A stretch of 64,000 nucleotides of DNA from Sphingobium aromaticiconvertens (GCF_037154075.1 NZ_JBANRJ010000001.1:2351501-2415500); one strand, 5' to 3'. Positions 26,534 to 36,305 are shown, numbered from the stretch's first letter. Translations and numbers: made by a program. Notes: a model not told the origin generated them from the sequence alone.

Positions 26534-27022
26534 CTAATTTACGACGCGACGTGTGCCAAATGTTCTGACGACGGACACCTCTACCGAGCCGATGTCGAAG
26601 ATCGCGCCGTTGACCCCCTGGGTACGGGCAAGAACCATGTCGCCCATATAGGTAGATACCGACTGGTCCGCGAGGATGGTCAATTCCTGCTGGCTTAGGC
26701 CGCGGATGGAGAAGGTGGGCAGGGAACGGCCGCCGCCCTGGCCGGGCACCGAAACCAGGCTGGGCACGACACGGCTGAGTTGCGCGACGTTGGAGATGTT
26801 GGCGCGCTGGAGCGCGGCGCTCGATACAGCGCTGACCGACAGAGGCACGTCCTGAAGACGTTCCTCGCGACGGCGGGCGGTCACGATGATCTGTTCGACT
26901 TCAAACCCGGATCGATCCTGGGGAGCTTGCGACGTATCGGCAGTGGCTTGTGCCGTCGCGATTTGCGGCGCTGCGGACAAAAAACATGCGGCTGATGACA
27001 TAAATACATGCAGTTTTTTCAT
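26534..27022 (-). pseudogene. 5' remnant of a TonB-dependent receptor gene
   Basis: From the ATG at 27022 (GGGAGGGG six bases upstream) the minus strand codes a signal peptide (MKKLHVFMSSAACFLSAAPQIATA), a TonB box (EQIIVTARRREERLQDVPLS) and most of the plug domain (FSIRGLSQQELT..., DMVLARTQGVNGAIFD). The receptor sequence stops at 26578 after GSVEV, just where LRGPQGTLFG would follow; the last residues to the stop at 26534 come from the IS end. About 145 of some 750-800 residues remain, with no beta-barrel, so the product is non-functional. Confidence 0.88.
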
Positions 27023-27510
27023 AACCATCCCCTCCCTATGGGTATTGAATTTATCGTTAAATAATATCGCCATATTTGGTCGATATTATTCATATGTAAT
27101 TTATTACTTAGCGTATATTTTGGTTTATTTTAGATCGCGAAGAAATATTACTATAACTAAGTGTGATGTGCCGACGCGTTTCGGACGGATCGTTTTTGAA
27201 ATATCTCGCGGACGGTTGTATTCGAGCCGCCCGGTATCACGGACCACGGGAAAAATCGGTCAGGACCCATGGCCGAACAGATTAACGAAAAGGCTTTGAC
27301 CGTGGGGTGTTCTGCAATGTCTCCGCCAAGACATTTGCAACATCTCGCGTGTAGGCGGGCAACGCCCCTTGCGCGCCCCCAAGCATCCTCGTCTCCTCTA
27401 TATCCCGCCCCGTTTTCGGAGCTGTGTGGTGAATGCATCATGCGTGGGATATTATGTCAGTGTCAGGGGCAATTTTGACATCCACGCGGGGTTAAATTAA
27501 CATCCCGTTC
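27023..27510. other. AT-rich intergenic region between a truncated receptor and a GlxA-type regulator
   Basis: About 490 bases, much richer in A and T between 27040 and 27170 than the rest of the window. It must hold divergent promoters for the receptor remnant and the regulator gene. One clear dyad (27060-27090) is listed separately; otherwise I see no coding frame with conserved character. Confidence 0.5.
27060..27090. promoter_or_regulatory. Palindromic operator candidate
   Basis: Perfect 10-base arms AATAATATCG and CGATATTATT separated by 11 bases, 38-68 bases upstream of the receptor start. The position suits an operator of the TonB receptor, perhaps for the neighbouring GlxA/AraC regulator. 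Identity of the binder is a guess. Confidence 0.45.
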
Positions 27511-28527
27511 ATGGCTCGTGATCTGGCGGTAATTGCATTTGATGGGGTCCATCTTTCCAGCGTGGGCCTCTTCCTTGATCTGTTCGGTCTCATGCGCCGC
27601 CGGGTGGCGGACCAGTTCAAATCCCGGGACGAAATCGGCATGCAAACCCGGACCCGCCTGCTGGGGCAGGGGGGGCATCCCGTAAAACTGGCGGGCGATC
27701 GGCGGCTAGAGGTCGATGAGGGGTTGAATGACCAGGTAGCGCTTCTGCTTATCCATGTGCCGGATTTCGAATGGCCGGACGGGGTGACGACGATGGGTCT
27801 GGGCAATCTGCGCCCCATCATCGGCTGGCTCGCGCGTCAACATGCCGCTGGCGCGCATATCTCGGCGACCGGGCGTGGCATCTATCTGCTTGCCGAAGCT
27901 GGCTTGATCGGCAATGGGCCGGTTCCCTTGCCTCAATCTGCGGCTGCGGCGTTCCGGCTGCGCTATCCCCGCATCCGTGTCGATGCGAGGACGGCGATCC
28001 TTGAAAATGATACAATCGCGCTGGCACGCGGCGTGGTGCATGAAACCAGCATGCTCACGCGGTTGGTCGCACGGCTGATGTCGTTTTCCATGGCGGGAGC
28101 ACTGGCAGACGTGATGGGGTTGCAGGAAACCGAGAGGGACGGATTGTCGGACGATCCCCTCGTGGCAGCAGCGCAGATCTGGTTGTCGGCGCATTCGTCC
28201 GCAGGCGCGCGCATCAGCGAACTGGCCGTCCATCTCGCGGTCAGCCAACAGACCTTGATCCGCCATTTTCGCGCCAGACTCGGCATGACGCCCCGCGCCT
28301 ATCTACGCCTGTTGCGTGTCTGGAATGCACAATCCCAACTCAGGGAGACAAGTCGGCCGATCGCCCAGATCGCGACAATTGTCGGCTATGACGACCTTAA
28401 ATCCTTTCAGGAAGCCTTTCGCGCGCATACGGGCATGTGTGCGACGCGGTATCGGGTAGAGTGTCGTGCTTCCGCAGCCGCCTCGTCGATCAAGGACATG
28501 ATCCCTCATCCTCTTCCGATTGTTTGA
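27511..28527 (+). CDS. GlxA-family AraC-type transcriptional regulator
   Basis: 338 residues. An N-terminal DJ-1/PfpI (class I amidotransferase-like) domain of about 200 residues is fused to a C-terminal AraC HTH (ISELAVHLAVSQQTLIRHFRA, and IAQIATIVGYDDLKSFQEAF). The nucleophile elbow reads ISATGRGIYLLAEAGL, with Thr in place of the Cys of active amidases, so the domain is likely a ligand sensor. It is divergent from the receptor remnant and followed by SDR and NmrA-type reductase genes, suggesting it once controlled a small catabolic cluster. Confidence 0.88.
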   Translation: MARDLAVIAFDGVHLSSVGLFLDLFGLMRRRVADQFKSRDEIGMQTRTRLLGQGGHPVKLAGDRRLEVDEGLNDQVALLLIHVPDFEWPDGVTTMGLGNLRPIIGWLARQHAAGAHISATGRGIYLLAEAGLIGNGPVPLPQSAAAAFRLRYPRIRVDARTAILENDTIALARGVVHETSMLTRLVARLMSFSMAGALADVMGLQETERDGLSDDPLVAAAQIWLSAHSSAGARISELAVHLAVSQQTLIRHFRARLGMTPRAYLRLLRVWNAQSQLRETSRPIAQIATIVGYDDLKSFQEAFRAHTGMCATRYRVECRASAAASSIKDMIPHPLPIV

Positions 28528-28575
28528 TGGGGTGACGAACCATATCCTCGCCGGCAAATTGGCGGAGGGGGCATC

Positions 28576-29418
28576 ATGGATTTACAACTGGTTGGCAGGC
28601 GTGCGCTGGTGACGGGAAGTAATTCCGGTATTGGCGCCGGGATCGCTGCGACTCTGGCGGTCGAAGGGGCGATTGTCATCGTCCACGGCCGCAATGTTGA
28701 GCGTTGCGAACAGATGGTCGCCGACATCGAAGGGGCGGGAGGTTCAGCGTCGTTCGTGACCGGCGATCTTGCGACAGAAACCTGTTGTAGCACTGTCGCG
28801 CAAGCCGTGATGGAAACCGGTGGCGGCATCGACATATTGGTCAATAATGCGGGAGGAAGGGCCTGTTCCCATCGCACGGATGGTCAAGCCGGCGCAATGA
28901 ATCCTGCATGGCTGGATACCCCCTGGTCCGATTGGCGCTGGACGTTCGAGCAGAATGTCGGCGCGGCTGTTCGGCTCATTCAGGCATTCGTGCCCGGCAT
29001 GCAGGATCGCAAGTGGGGCCGGGTGATTAATATCGCCAGCGCGGCAGCGACCCAGACCGAACCCGACCTCGCCGAATATCAGGCAATCAAAGCTGCGATG
29101 GTCAACATGAGCGCTTCCCTGGCCAAGACGCTGTCTCATAGCGGTATTACCGTCAACACGGTCAGCCCTGGGGCCATATTGACGCCCGCCGTGGTGAAGA
29201 CATTTACTGAAGTCGCCCGGAAGATGGGCTGGAACGCCGATGACTGGGCCGAGATAGAACGTCGTTTCACGACCGAACTGATCCCTATTTCCGCCGATCA
29301 TTTTGGTCGACCCGAAGATATTGGATGAATGGTCGCGCTGCTCGCCAGTCCATTGTCCGGCTATATGACCGGGGCTAACTATCGCGTCGATGGCGGTCAG
29401 ATACGGTCCATCAACTGA
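28576..29418 (+). pseudogene. SDR family oxidoreductase with in-frame stop
   Basis: Short-chain dehydrogenase. The Rossmann motif TGSNSGIGAG lies near residue 14, NNAG near 90, and the catalytic Ser155 (NIASAAA), Tyr168 and Lys172 (YQAIK) are present. The frame is interrupted by TGA at 29326-29328 within GRPEDIG-stop-MVALLASP; it then continues in the same frame through SGYMTGANYRVDGGQ to a TGA at 29416-29418, exactly the expected C-terminus (281 codons). The stop stands where family members usually have Arg or another residue, so it is a nonsense change removing the last 29 residues, which contribute to the substrate site and dimer. Confidence 0.85.
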
Positions 29419-30331
29419 TGTCGTTTCGGGATGGCGGAAAGATCTGGTCCGCATGCCGCGCTACCCAGTCAGTAAAGCGGGTAGGTGCGATGCCCAGTGC
29501 CTCCATGTCGGCTGGCCGCGCCGGATAATTGACGACATTCATCCACTGCTGGCTCTGGACCCAGCCGGCATGCTGCCCCCGCTCGACCAGTGTCGCCGGA
29601 TCGAGCGTGCGCGCGCGAACCATCATACCCTTCAGCTCCGTCAAAATGGATGCAATCCGGGGCAGGGTAAGCAGATCTCCCGCCAATTCTATTGTCCGTC
29701 CCCCGAAGCGGTCCGGGTCTACGATGGCAGCCGCGACAACCCGTCCGATGTCTTCCGCCGCGATCAGTACCATGGGCGTTTCCGGTTCGATGGCCGTCAA
29801 TATCTTGCCTTCGAACAGATCGGGAAACATCCATTGCGCTTTCGGGATCGCGAAATTGTCCATCATGAAGGCGGGGCGCAAAATACTGTATGTTGGAAAG
29901 TCGGCATGGCGCACATGATCTTCGGCATCGCGCTTGCTTTCCCAGTAATTGCGTTCCCATCGTCCCTCAGCCCATCCGGCCATATTATCGAAGGCGCCTG
30001 TATTGGAAACGGAGCTATGGACGACATGGCGGATGCCCGCACCGCGCGCGGCATCCATTAATATTCGCGCCTGCCGCCGTTCGATGTCGGGATCGACGCC
30101 GGGGGCCAATTGCACCGAAAACAGCGCATCGGCTCCGCGCAGCGCGATGTGCAGACTATCGGCATCGTCCAGGTCGGCCTCAGCGATCTCGGCGCCTATG
30201 CGCTTCAGGGCCATGGACGCTGGTGAATGGCGGTCCCGCACGATGGCGCGAACGGCCTTTCCGCTTGCCAGGAGGGCGCGGACGACCGCTCCACCCTGCG
30301 TTCCCGTGGCTCCTGTCACCGCTGTTTTCAT
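29411..30331 (-). CDS. NmrA-like NAD(P)-binding protein
   Basis: 306 residues from the ATG at 30331 with GAGAGGAAG upstream. The N-terminal dinucleotide loop VTGATGTQGG is followed by extended-SDR/NmrA features (HVVHSSVSNTG, SILRPAFMMDNF). NmrA relatives either sense NADP or reduce quinone-type and aromatic compounds. It overlaps the tail of the SDR reading by eight bases, convergent. Substrate unknown; the context is a reduced catabolic cluster. Confidence 0.87.
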   Translation of the reverse strand: MKTAVTGATGTQGGAVVRALLASGKAVRAIVRDRHSPASMALKRIGAEIAEADLDDADSLHIALRGADALFSVQLAPGVDPDIERRQARILMDAARGAGIRHVVHSSVSNTGAFDNMAGWAEGRWERNYWESKRDAEDHVRHADFPTYSILRPAFMMDNFAIPKAQWMFPDLFEGKILTAIEPETPMVLIAAEDIGRVVAAAIVDPDRFGGRTIELAGDLLTLPRIASILTELKGMMVRARTLDPATLVERGQHAGWVQSQQWMNVVNYPARPADMEALGIAPTRFTDWVARHADQIFPPSRNDIS

Positions 30332-30454
30332 GGGCGCTTCCTCTCTCTGGAATAAGCCAGCGATAAGCGCACCGGGTGTCACGCTCAACGGCGGGATGCT
30401 TCACGGGGCGGTTGCGCATCCATGTGATGAATCGATGTGCCATTTCTGGAAGGG

Positions 30455-31546
30455 TCAGATCACCGCGAGCGCGCTTGTCAGAATGACATGCACCAGTTCA
30501 GCCTGCCCGCGTACTCCCATCTTCGAATAGATTTTCTTGGAATAGTTGCGCGCAGTTTCGAGAGTGATTTCCAGATCGGTGGCGGCTTCGCTGATGGATC
30601 GCCCCTGTGCCATGGTCCATGCCAGTCTTGCTTCGCTGGGCAGAAGCCCGAACAGGTCGACAAGCTGGCCGCAACGATCCTGCTGCGACCATCGGTCGCC
30701 ATTGACATAGATGATGGCCACGGCATTTCCCTTATCCCCGGAAGGGGCGTTCCTGGCGGGAGTCACGAATATATCGGTCCAGGGATCATCGCCTAGAGTG
30801 AATGGCTGTGGTCGCCTGCTCGCGCCGGTAGCGAAATCCGCCACCAGCTTCGCAATCTGTTGATCCATGTCCGGGGCGCGGAACAGCAGGCGATCATGGG
30901 GACCGCGTCGCAGCGCGTCAGTCCGCCGAAGCAGCGAGTCAATATTTGCCGTGCTGTTGACGATGCGGCATTGCGAATCGAGCATCAGCCACCCGAAGTT
31001 CAACTGACCTATCACTTCCTCGGAAAGCGACGCGCGCGCCCTTTCCTTTTTCAGTGCCGTCAGGCTGCGCAAGGCGACGCGGAAATGTGGCGCAAGATGG
31101 TGAAGGAGCGAACCTGTTGCCGCGGAAAGATCATGCTTGTCCGCCAGAGTGATCCACCCGTTACCGCCGCCAACCTCTGCAATTTGTACGCTCCGCATGA
31201 ACTTTATCGGCCCTGATGTTGATGGCCTGTCCGGTCCCATGATTTTTCGGACTTCAAGGTCCATAAGCTCATGCTCGGCATAGACCCGCCCCTCGCGCAT
31301 CTTCCATTGGGTGGCGTCTTCCTGCCATCGCAGGTGCGATATGCGGCTTAACTTCGATGGTAATGGATTGCCGACTACGCGTTCGAGGATGGCATCGCTG
31401 CCAGCGAACTGAATGAAGACGCCAACGCACGCTGCGCGCGTTTTAGCGTGCAGGAGCGCCAGAAACCTGCCCCACAGCGGCTCTTCGAAAATGCCGTCGG
31501 CCAACGCCACGAGCAAATCCGCCTCCTCGGCAGCAAAAATTCGCAT
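30455..31546 (-). CDS. LuxR family (HTH_LuxR) transcriptional regulator
   Basis: 363 residues. The last 60 or so residues form a LuxR/GerE HTH ([17 protein letters not shown]..., [20 protein letters not shown]), while the first 290 resemble the long uncharacterised sensory region found in alphaproteobacterial solo LuxR proteins, with no receiver or autoinducer-binding signature. It is divergent from cysD with 79 bases between the start codons, including the dyad CCTCCC-ATTT-GGGAGG. Whether it regulates sulfate activation is untested. Confidence 0.82.
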   Translation of the reverse strand: MRIFAAEEADLLVALADGIFEEPLWGRFLALLHAKTRAACVGVFIQFAGSDAILERVVGNPLPSKLSRISHLRWQEDATQWKMREGRVYAEHELMDLEVRKIMGPDRPSTSGPIKFMRSVQIAEVGGGNGWITLADKHDLSAATGSLLHHLAPHFRVALRSLTALKKERARASLSEEVIGQLNFGWLMLDSQCRIVNSTANIDSLLRRTDALRRGPHDRLLFRAPDMDQQIAKLVADFATGASRRPQPFTLGDDPWTDIFVTPARNAPSGDKGNAVAIIYVNGDRWSQQDRCGQLVDLFGLLPSEARLAWTMAQGRSISEAATDLEITLETARNYSKKIYSKMGVRGQAELVHVILTSALAVI

Positions 31547-31556
31547 GAATCACTAT

Positions 31557-31572
31557 CCTCCCATTTGGGAGG
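31557..31572. promoter_or_regulatory. Dyad between the divergent LuxR and cysD genes
   Basis: Perfect inverted repeat CCTCCC-ATTT-GGGAGG starting ten bases from the LuxR regulator ATG. It could be an operator for that regulator, or an RNA hairpin that masks the LuxR gene's ribosome binding site, since on the minus strand it contains GGGAGG just upstream of the start. Confidence 0.45.
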
Positions 31573-31625
31573 TTGGGCTTTGGAAGCCATCTGTCAACTT
31601 AGGATCAATAAATGCGGGAGAGAGC

Positions 31626-32531
31626 ATGTCACGAAATTTAACCCACCTTCAACGCCTGGAGGCCGAGGCGATCCACATCATGCGGGAGGTCGTATCGGAG
31701 GCAGAGCGTCCAGTGATGCTCTATTCCGTGGGGAAGGACAGCGCTGTGATGCTGCATCTGGCGAAGAAGGCCTTCTATCCCTCACCCCCGCCCTTTCCGT
31801 TGCTGCATGTCGATACGACCTGGAAGTTTCAGGACATGTACAAGCTGCGCGACAAGGCTGCGGCTGATGCTGGCATGGAACTGCTGACTTATCAGAACCC
31901 TGAGGCGCTGGAAAAGAACATCAACCCGTTCGACCACGGTCCGTTGCACACCGACATGTGGAAGACGGAGGGGTTGAAGCAGGCGCTCGACAAATATGGT
32001 TTCGACGCGGCCTTTGGCGGCGCGCGGCGCGACGAGGAAAAGAGCCGGGCCAAGGAGCGCATCTTCTCCTTCCGCACAGCCTCGCACCGCTGGGATCCGA
32101 AGGCGCAACGGCCCGAACTGTGGCATCTCTATAATGCGCGCAAGGCCAAGGGCGAGAGCATGCGTGTTTTCCCGATCTCCAACTGGACCGAACTGGACAT
32201 CTGGCAATATATCCATCTGGAAGGCATCGAGATCGTGCCGCTCTATTTCTCGGCTCCGCGTCCAACGGTCGAGCGGGATGGGCTGTTGCTGATGGTCGAT
32301 GATGACCGTTTCCGCCTGAAGGACGGTGAAGTGCCGGTCACTAGGTCGATCCGCTTCCGGACGCTCGGCTGCTATCCGCTGACCGGCGCGGTGGAGAGCG
32401 AAGCAAAAACCCTGCCGGAGGTGATCCAGGAAATGCTGCTGACGACGACGTCTGAGCGTCAGGGCCGGGCGATCGACAAGGATGCAGGCGACGCCAGCAT
32501 GGAGAAAAAGAAGCAGGAGGGGTATTTCTGA
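31626..32531 (+). CDS. cysD: Sulfate adenylyltransferase small subunit CysD
   Basis: ATP sulfurylase subunit of the PAPS-reductase fold that forms APS from sulfate and ATP, driven by CysN GTPase. 301 residues from the ATG at 31626 with GGGAG five bases upstream. The PP-loop SVGKDSAVM lies near residue 37, [15 protein letters not shown] near 140, and the C-terminus ends in KKKQEGYF as in most CysD proteins. Its stop overlaps the cysNC start (TGATG). Confidence 0.97.
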   Translation: MSRNLTHLQRLEAEAIHIMREVVSEAERPVMLYSVGKDSAVMLHLAKKAFYPSPPPFPLLHVDTTWKFQDMYKLRDKAAADAGMELLTYQNPEALEKNINPFDHGPLHTDMWKTEGLKQALDKYGFDAAFGGARRDEEKSRAKERIFSFRTASHRWDPKAQRPELWHLYNARKAKGESMRVFPISNWTELDIWQYIHLEGIEIVPLYFSAPRPTVERDGLLLMVDDDRFRLKDGEVPVTRSIRFRTLGCYPLTGAVESEAKTLPEVIQEMLLTTTSERQGRAIDKDAGDASMEKKKQEGYF

Positions 32532-34447
32532 TGTCTGACGTGATCGAACAAGAGGCGGTTTACAAAACCGATGCACTCATCGCGGCTGATATCGATGCCT
32601 ATCTGGACGTGCATCAGCACAAGACGATGCTGCGCTTCATCACCTGCGGGTCGGTGGACGATGGTAAGTCGACCCTGATCGGGCGGCTGCTTTATGACAG
32701 CAAGATGATCTTCGAGGATCAACTCGAAGCCCTCCAGGCCGACAGCAAACGCGTGGGCACACAGGGGCAAGAGATCGACTTCGCCCTCCTCGTCGACGGC
32801 CTCGCCGCCGAGCGCGAGCAGGGCATCACCATCGATGTAGCCTATCGCTTCTTCGCCACCGAAAAGCGCAAGTTCATCGTCGCCGACACGCCGGGGCATG
32901 AACAATATACGCGCAACATGGTGACGGGCGCGTCCACCGCCGACCTAGCCGTCATCCTGATCGACGCGCGCAAGGGCATATTGACGCAAACCAAGCGTCA
33001 CTCCTATCTCGCCCACCTGATCGGTATCCGCAACATAGTGCTGGCCGTCAACAAGATGGATCTGGTCGATTATGATCAGGCCGTGTTCGACGGCATCGTC
33101 AAGGATTATACCGAGTTCGCGCGCAGCATTGGTATCAAGGCGTTCACGCCGATGCCGATTTCGGGCTTCAAGGGCGACAATATCACGGCCAACAGCGAAA
33201 ACATGCCCTGGTACAAGGGGCCTGCGCTGATGGAGCATCTGGAAAGCGTCGAGGTCGATGCGACCTCCGACGTCGCCAAGCCATTCCGCATGGCCGTTCA
33301 GTGGGTCAACCGTCCCAATCTCGATTTTCGCGGTTTCTCCGGCCTGATCGCGACCGGCTCCATCCGTCCGGGCGATCCGATCCGCGTCCTGCCTTCGGGC
33401 AAGACCAGCACGATCAAGCGCATCGTCACGCTTGGCCGCGATCTGGATCAGGCGATCGCCGGCCAGTCGGTCACGCTCACGCTTGCCGACGAAATCGATT
33501 GCTCGCGCGGGGACGTTATTGCGGCGGCGGACAGCCCGCCACAGGTTGCCGATCAGTTTGAGGCGACGATCGTGTGGATGGACGAGGCAGAGATGCTGCC
33601 CGGCCGACCCTATTGGCTTAAGATTGGAACGCGGACGGTCAGCGCGACGGTCCAGCAACCCAAATATCAGGTCAACGTCAACACGATGGAGCATCTGGCG
33701 GCAAAGACGCTGGACCTGAACGCCATCGGTGTCGCCAACCTCTCAACCGACCGGTCGATCCCGTTCGAAGCCTATGCTGACAATCGGGAGCTGGGCGGGT
33801 TCGTTCTGATCGACAAGATGACCAATGCCACGGTGGCCGCTGGCATGATTCATTTCTCGCTGCGCCGCGCCGACAATGTTCATTGGCAGGCGACTGACGT
33901 CACGCGCGAACATCATGGGTTGTTGAAGAACCAGAAGCCGGCTGTGCTGTGGATGACGGGGTTGTCCGGCGCGGGCAAGTCCACCATCGCCAATCTGGTC
34001 GAGAAGAGGCTCGCCCGGATGAATCGCCATACTTTCCTGCTGGATGGCGATAATGTGCGCCATGGTCTCAACAAGGATCTGGGCTTTACCGATGCCGATC
34101 GAGTGGAAAATATCCGCCGGGTGGGTGAGGTCGCCAAGCTGATGACCGATGCGGGCCTGATCGTCATCACCGCCTTCATCTCACCCTTCCGCAGCGAACG
34201 GGAAATGGTGCGGCAGATGATGCAACCCGGCGAGTTTATCGAGGTGCATATCGACACCAGCCTGGCTGATGCCGAGGCGCGTGACGTCAAGGGCCTCTAC
34301 AAAAAGGCTCGCAGCGGCGATCTCAAAAACTTTACCGGCATCGACAGTCCCTATGAAGCGCCGGAGGACCCTGAAATCCGCATCGACACCAGCGCCATGA
34401 CGGCGGAAGAAGCGGCTGACGCCATCGTCGCGAGGCTTATTCCATGA
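32531..34447 (+). CDS. cysNC: Bifunctional CysN/CysC: ATP sulfurylase GTPase and APS kinase
   Basis: 638 residues. The N-terminal EF-Tu-like GTPase (P-loop [35 protein letters not shown]) is fused near residue 455 to an APS kinase domain ([30 protein letters not shown], then FISPFRSER). The fusion produces APS and then PAPS for sulfate assimilation and sulfation. The CysC P-loop is intact. Coupled by overlap to cysD before and cysQ after. Confidence 0.97.
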   Translation: MSDVIEQEAVYKTDALIAADIDAYLDVHQHKTMLRFITCGSVDDGKSTLIGRLLYDSKMIFEDQLEALQADSKRVGTQGQEIDFALLVDGLAAEREQGITIDVAYRFFATEKRKFIVADTPGHEQYTRNMVTGASTADLAVILIDARKGILTQTKRHSYLAHLIGIRNIVLAVNKMDLVDYDQAVFDGIVKDYTEFARSIGIKAFTPMPISGFKGDNITANSENMPWYKGPALMEHLESVEVDATSDVAKPFRMAVQWVNRPNLDFRGFSGLIATGSIRPGDPIRVLPSGKTSTIKRIVTLGRDLDQAIAGQSVTLTLADEIDCSRGDVIAAADSPPQVADQFEATIVWMDEAEMLPGRPYWLKIGTRTVSATVQQPKYQVNVNTMEHLAAKTLDLNAIGVANLSTDRSIPFEAYADNRELGGFVLIDKMTNATVAAGMIHFSLRRADNVHWQATDVTREHHGLLKNQKPAVLWMTGLSGAGKSTIANLVEKRLARMNRHTFLLDGDNVRHGLNKDLGFTDADRVENIRRVGEVAKLMTDAGLIVITAFISPFRSEREMVRQMMQPGEFIEVHIDTSLADAEARDVKGLYKKARSGDLKNFTGIDSPYEAPEDPEIRIDTSAMTAEEAADAIVARLIP

Positions 34448-35199
34448 GCGGTGAGCATGGGTCGGTCTTGACCGATGCCGAACTGGCGGCCCATCTGGCA
34501 GAGACGGCGGGCAAACTGCTGTTGGACGTTCGCGCCTCGGGCATCTTCGGCCCCAAGGCGCTGGGCAAGGCGGGTGACCAGACCGCCAACCAGTTCCTCT
34601 GTCATGCCATTCGGGAGGCGCGGCCCGACGATGGCCTTCTTTCCGAAGAAGCCAAAGACACTGACGAGCGGCTGTCCAAGAGCCGGGTCTGGATCATCGA
34701 TCCGGTCGATGGCACGCGCGAATATGGCGAAGCGCGGGCCGATTGGGCCGTGCATGTCGCTCTTGCCATCGATGGTGTGCCCGCGATCGGCGCGGTCGCG
34801 CTGCCGGGGCTGGACGGTGGGCTGGTCCTGCGCACCGATCAGCCGGGCGTCGTCCCGCCAGCTCCCGCGAAGCTACGGATGGTCGTGTCCCGTACCAGGC
34901 CCGCGCCACAGGCGATCAAGGTCGCCGAAAAAATTGGTGCGGAACTGGTGCCAATGGGTTCGGCCGGTGCTAAGGCCATGGCCATCGTGCTGGGGCAGGC
35001 GGATATCTACCTTCATGCCGGCGGACAATATGAATGGGATAGCTGTGCGCCTGCGGCCGTCGCCGCTGCCTATGGCCTTCACATCTCCCGCATCGACGGC
35101 ACACCGCTCGTTTACAATCAGGCGGATGTCTACATGCCGGACCTGCTCATTTGCCGCAAAGAGCATGCCGACAGCACGCTGGACGCGCTTAAAGACTGA
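34444..35199 (+). CDS. cysQ: 3'(2'),5'-bisphosphate nucleotidase CysQ
   Basis: Inositol-monophosphatase-like enzyme that degrades PAP, the by-product of PAPS use, and so limits PAPS toxicity. 251 residues. Metal-binding motifs are [10 protein letters not shown] and [13 protein letters not shown], with the C-terminal [14 protein letters not shown] motif. It overlaps cysNC by four bases (ATGA), placing PAPS making and PAP removal in one operon. The CysQ signature is clear although some relatives act on inositol phosphates. Confidence 0.93.
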   Translation: MSGEHGSVLTDAELAAHLAETAGKLLLDVRASGIFGPKALGKAGDQTANQFLCHAIREARPDDGLLSEEAKDTDERLSKSRVWIIDPVDGTREYGEARADWAVHVALAIDGVPAIGAVALPGLDGGLVLRTDQPGVVPPAPAKLRMVVSRTRPAPQAIKVAEKIGAELVPMGSAGAKAMAIVLGQADIYLHAGGQYEWDSCAPAAVAAAYGLHISRIDGTPLVYNQADVYMPDLLICRKEHADSTLDALKD

Positions 35200-35224
35200 T
35201 CCGGTTGGTGGGCCGCTAATATCA

Positions 35225-35250
35225 ATCATGGGGAGCATGCTCTCCATGAT
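35225..35250. repeat. Near-perfect 26-base palindrome downstream of cysQ
   Basis: Arms ATCATGGGGAGC and GCTCTCCATGAT meet with AT between them and one mismatch pair. It lies 26 bases after the cysQ stop and could act as an mRNA-stabilising or termination hairpin, but no T-run follows. Confidence 0.5.
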
Positions 35251-35383
35251 CCGATGACTCAGCGCAAGCTGCGTTAAATCTGGGGCATACGCATTCGGTG
35301 TCTATTCGGTGCTTGTCGAAACGAATGTCGAAATGGCACACCCCTCATCATCTAAAAAATCTAGCATTTTCAAGGTGATGAGG

Positions 35384-35459
35384 TGGTGAGTCCAGCTGGG
35401 TTCGAACCAGCGACCTACTGATTAAAAGTCAGTTGCTCTACCGACTGAGCTATGGACCC
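35384..35459 (-). tRNA. tRNA-Lys (anticodon TTT)
   Basis: 76 bases on the minus strand with encoded CCA. Acceptor GGGTCCA pairs with TGGACTC (one G-T), D-arm AGCTCAGTCGGTAGAGC, anticodon arm CTGA-CTTTTAA-TCAG with TTT, and T-arm CGCTGG-TTCGAAC-CCAGC. All stems form. Confidence 0.97.
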
Positions 35460-35500
35460 CCGATGAGGTTCGCCCGCCCTAATGAGGGTAGCGCGTCCGG

Positions 35501-36025
35501 TCAACCACTTGCGAAGGGTAAACGATACGACTTTTTGTGACGGGCAAGAAGATGGGCGGGACGCAGGCCCGTTACCGGGTCGCGCCAGGCCGGTTCTACG
35601 GCCATCAGCGGCTTAAGCACGAAGTCACGTATGCGGAAGGCAGGGTGGGGAATCTGAAGGTCACGCGTGTGCCAGCGCCCGCCGGACCAGAGGATGATGT
35701 CGATATCCAGTGTGCGGTCGCCCCAGCGGCGCGCGCGGCGGCGACCGAATCGATTTTCGATAGCGTGCAAGGCATGAAGCAGCGTGTCGGGTTTCAGGGG
35801 GCTGGCGATCAACAGCGCGCTATTGGTATAGCGGTGGCGGGAGGGGCCGAGGGGGGCTGTGTTGACGAACGGTGCAACGGCGCGGACGTGATGACCGTCC
35901 GCCTCCAAAGCGGCGATCGCCGCACAGAGGATGGCGGGCGGCGGCAGGCGGGCGGAAAGCGGGCGGTTGGAGCCGAGCGCCAGGACGTAGAGATGCGCGT
36001 CACTGCTGGTCATGCCAGCGCTCAT
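35501..36025 (-). CDS. folK: 2-amino-4-hydroxy-6-hydroxymethyldihydropteridine diphosphokinase
   Basis: Transfers pyrophosphate from ATP to the pterin in folate synthesis. 174 residues from the ATG at 36025 (AAGGG five bases upstream); ATGs at 36013 and 36043 are possible. The N-terminal VLALGSNRPL, the middle RFGRRRARRWGDRTLDIDII (HPPK signature with the DXD metal site) and IPHPAFRIRDFVLKPL are present. Just downstream of tRNA-Lys, same strand. Confidence 0.93.
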   Translation of the reverse strand: MSAGMTSSDAHLYVLALGSNRPLSARLPPPAILCAAIAALEADGHHVRAVAPFVNTAPLGPSRHRYTNSALLIASPLKPDTLLHALHAIENRFGRRRARRWGDRTLDIDIILWSGGRWHTRDLQIPHPAFRIRDFVLKPLMAVEPAWRDPVTGLRPAHLLARHKKSYRLPFASG

Positions 36026-36092
36026 CTTGCCCTTGCCCGTCATGGCATGGGCCTTTCGGGCGGATGATCCTGGACAGCCCCATGCGTGCATC

Positions 36093-36305
36093 TTATTGGC
36101 TCTCATCCTTCGCAAACGCCTTCATTTCCGTATAGGCTGCGTCACGTTCCGCAACGAGTAGAGCCAGCGGATATTTGGCAGCGTCTTTGTACGTCAAAAA
36201 GGGCCTGCCATCAGCGACAATGGGCGTGGTGCGTCCGTTATAGATCCGTTTCAGCAGGCGTCTTTGTGGCCTGCTCAATGACGGATCTTCGTCATTCTCG
36301 GTCAT
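36093..36305 (-). CDS. Small conserved protein of unknown function downstream of aguB
   Basis: 70 residues from the ATG at 36305, which overlaps the aguB stop (TGATG). Sequence begins MTENDEDPSLSRPQRRLLKR and is charged with a Tyr-rich middle; no signal peptide or known motif. Because it is coupled to the putrescine genes it is likely real and co-expressed, but I cannot assign a role. The long open frame upstream is a shadow of aguB. Confidence 0.6.
   Translation of the reverse strand: MTENDEDPSLSRPQRRLLKRIYNGRTTPIVADGRPFLTYKDAAKYPLALLVAERDAAYTEMKAFAKDESQ

Larger units (their letters stand above)
25055..26577 (+). mobile_element. IS3-family insertion sequence
   Basis: 1523-base element with imperfect terminal inverted repeats of about 50 bases: TGTCCGCCGTCAGCACC at the left against TGTCCGTCGTCAGAACA as the complement of the right end, with further matches at TGGCACA and GTAAATTA. 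It carries orfA and orfB overlapping by ATGA. There is no matching short direct repeat at the flanks (ATC on the left, CCT on the right) and the two sides belong to different genes, which points to a rearrangement after insertion. Confidence 0.88.
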
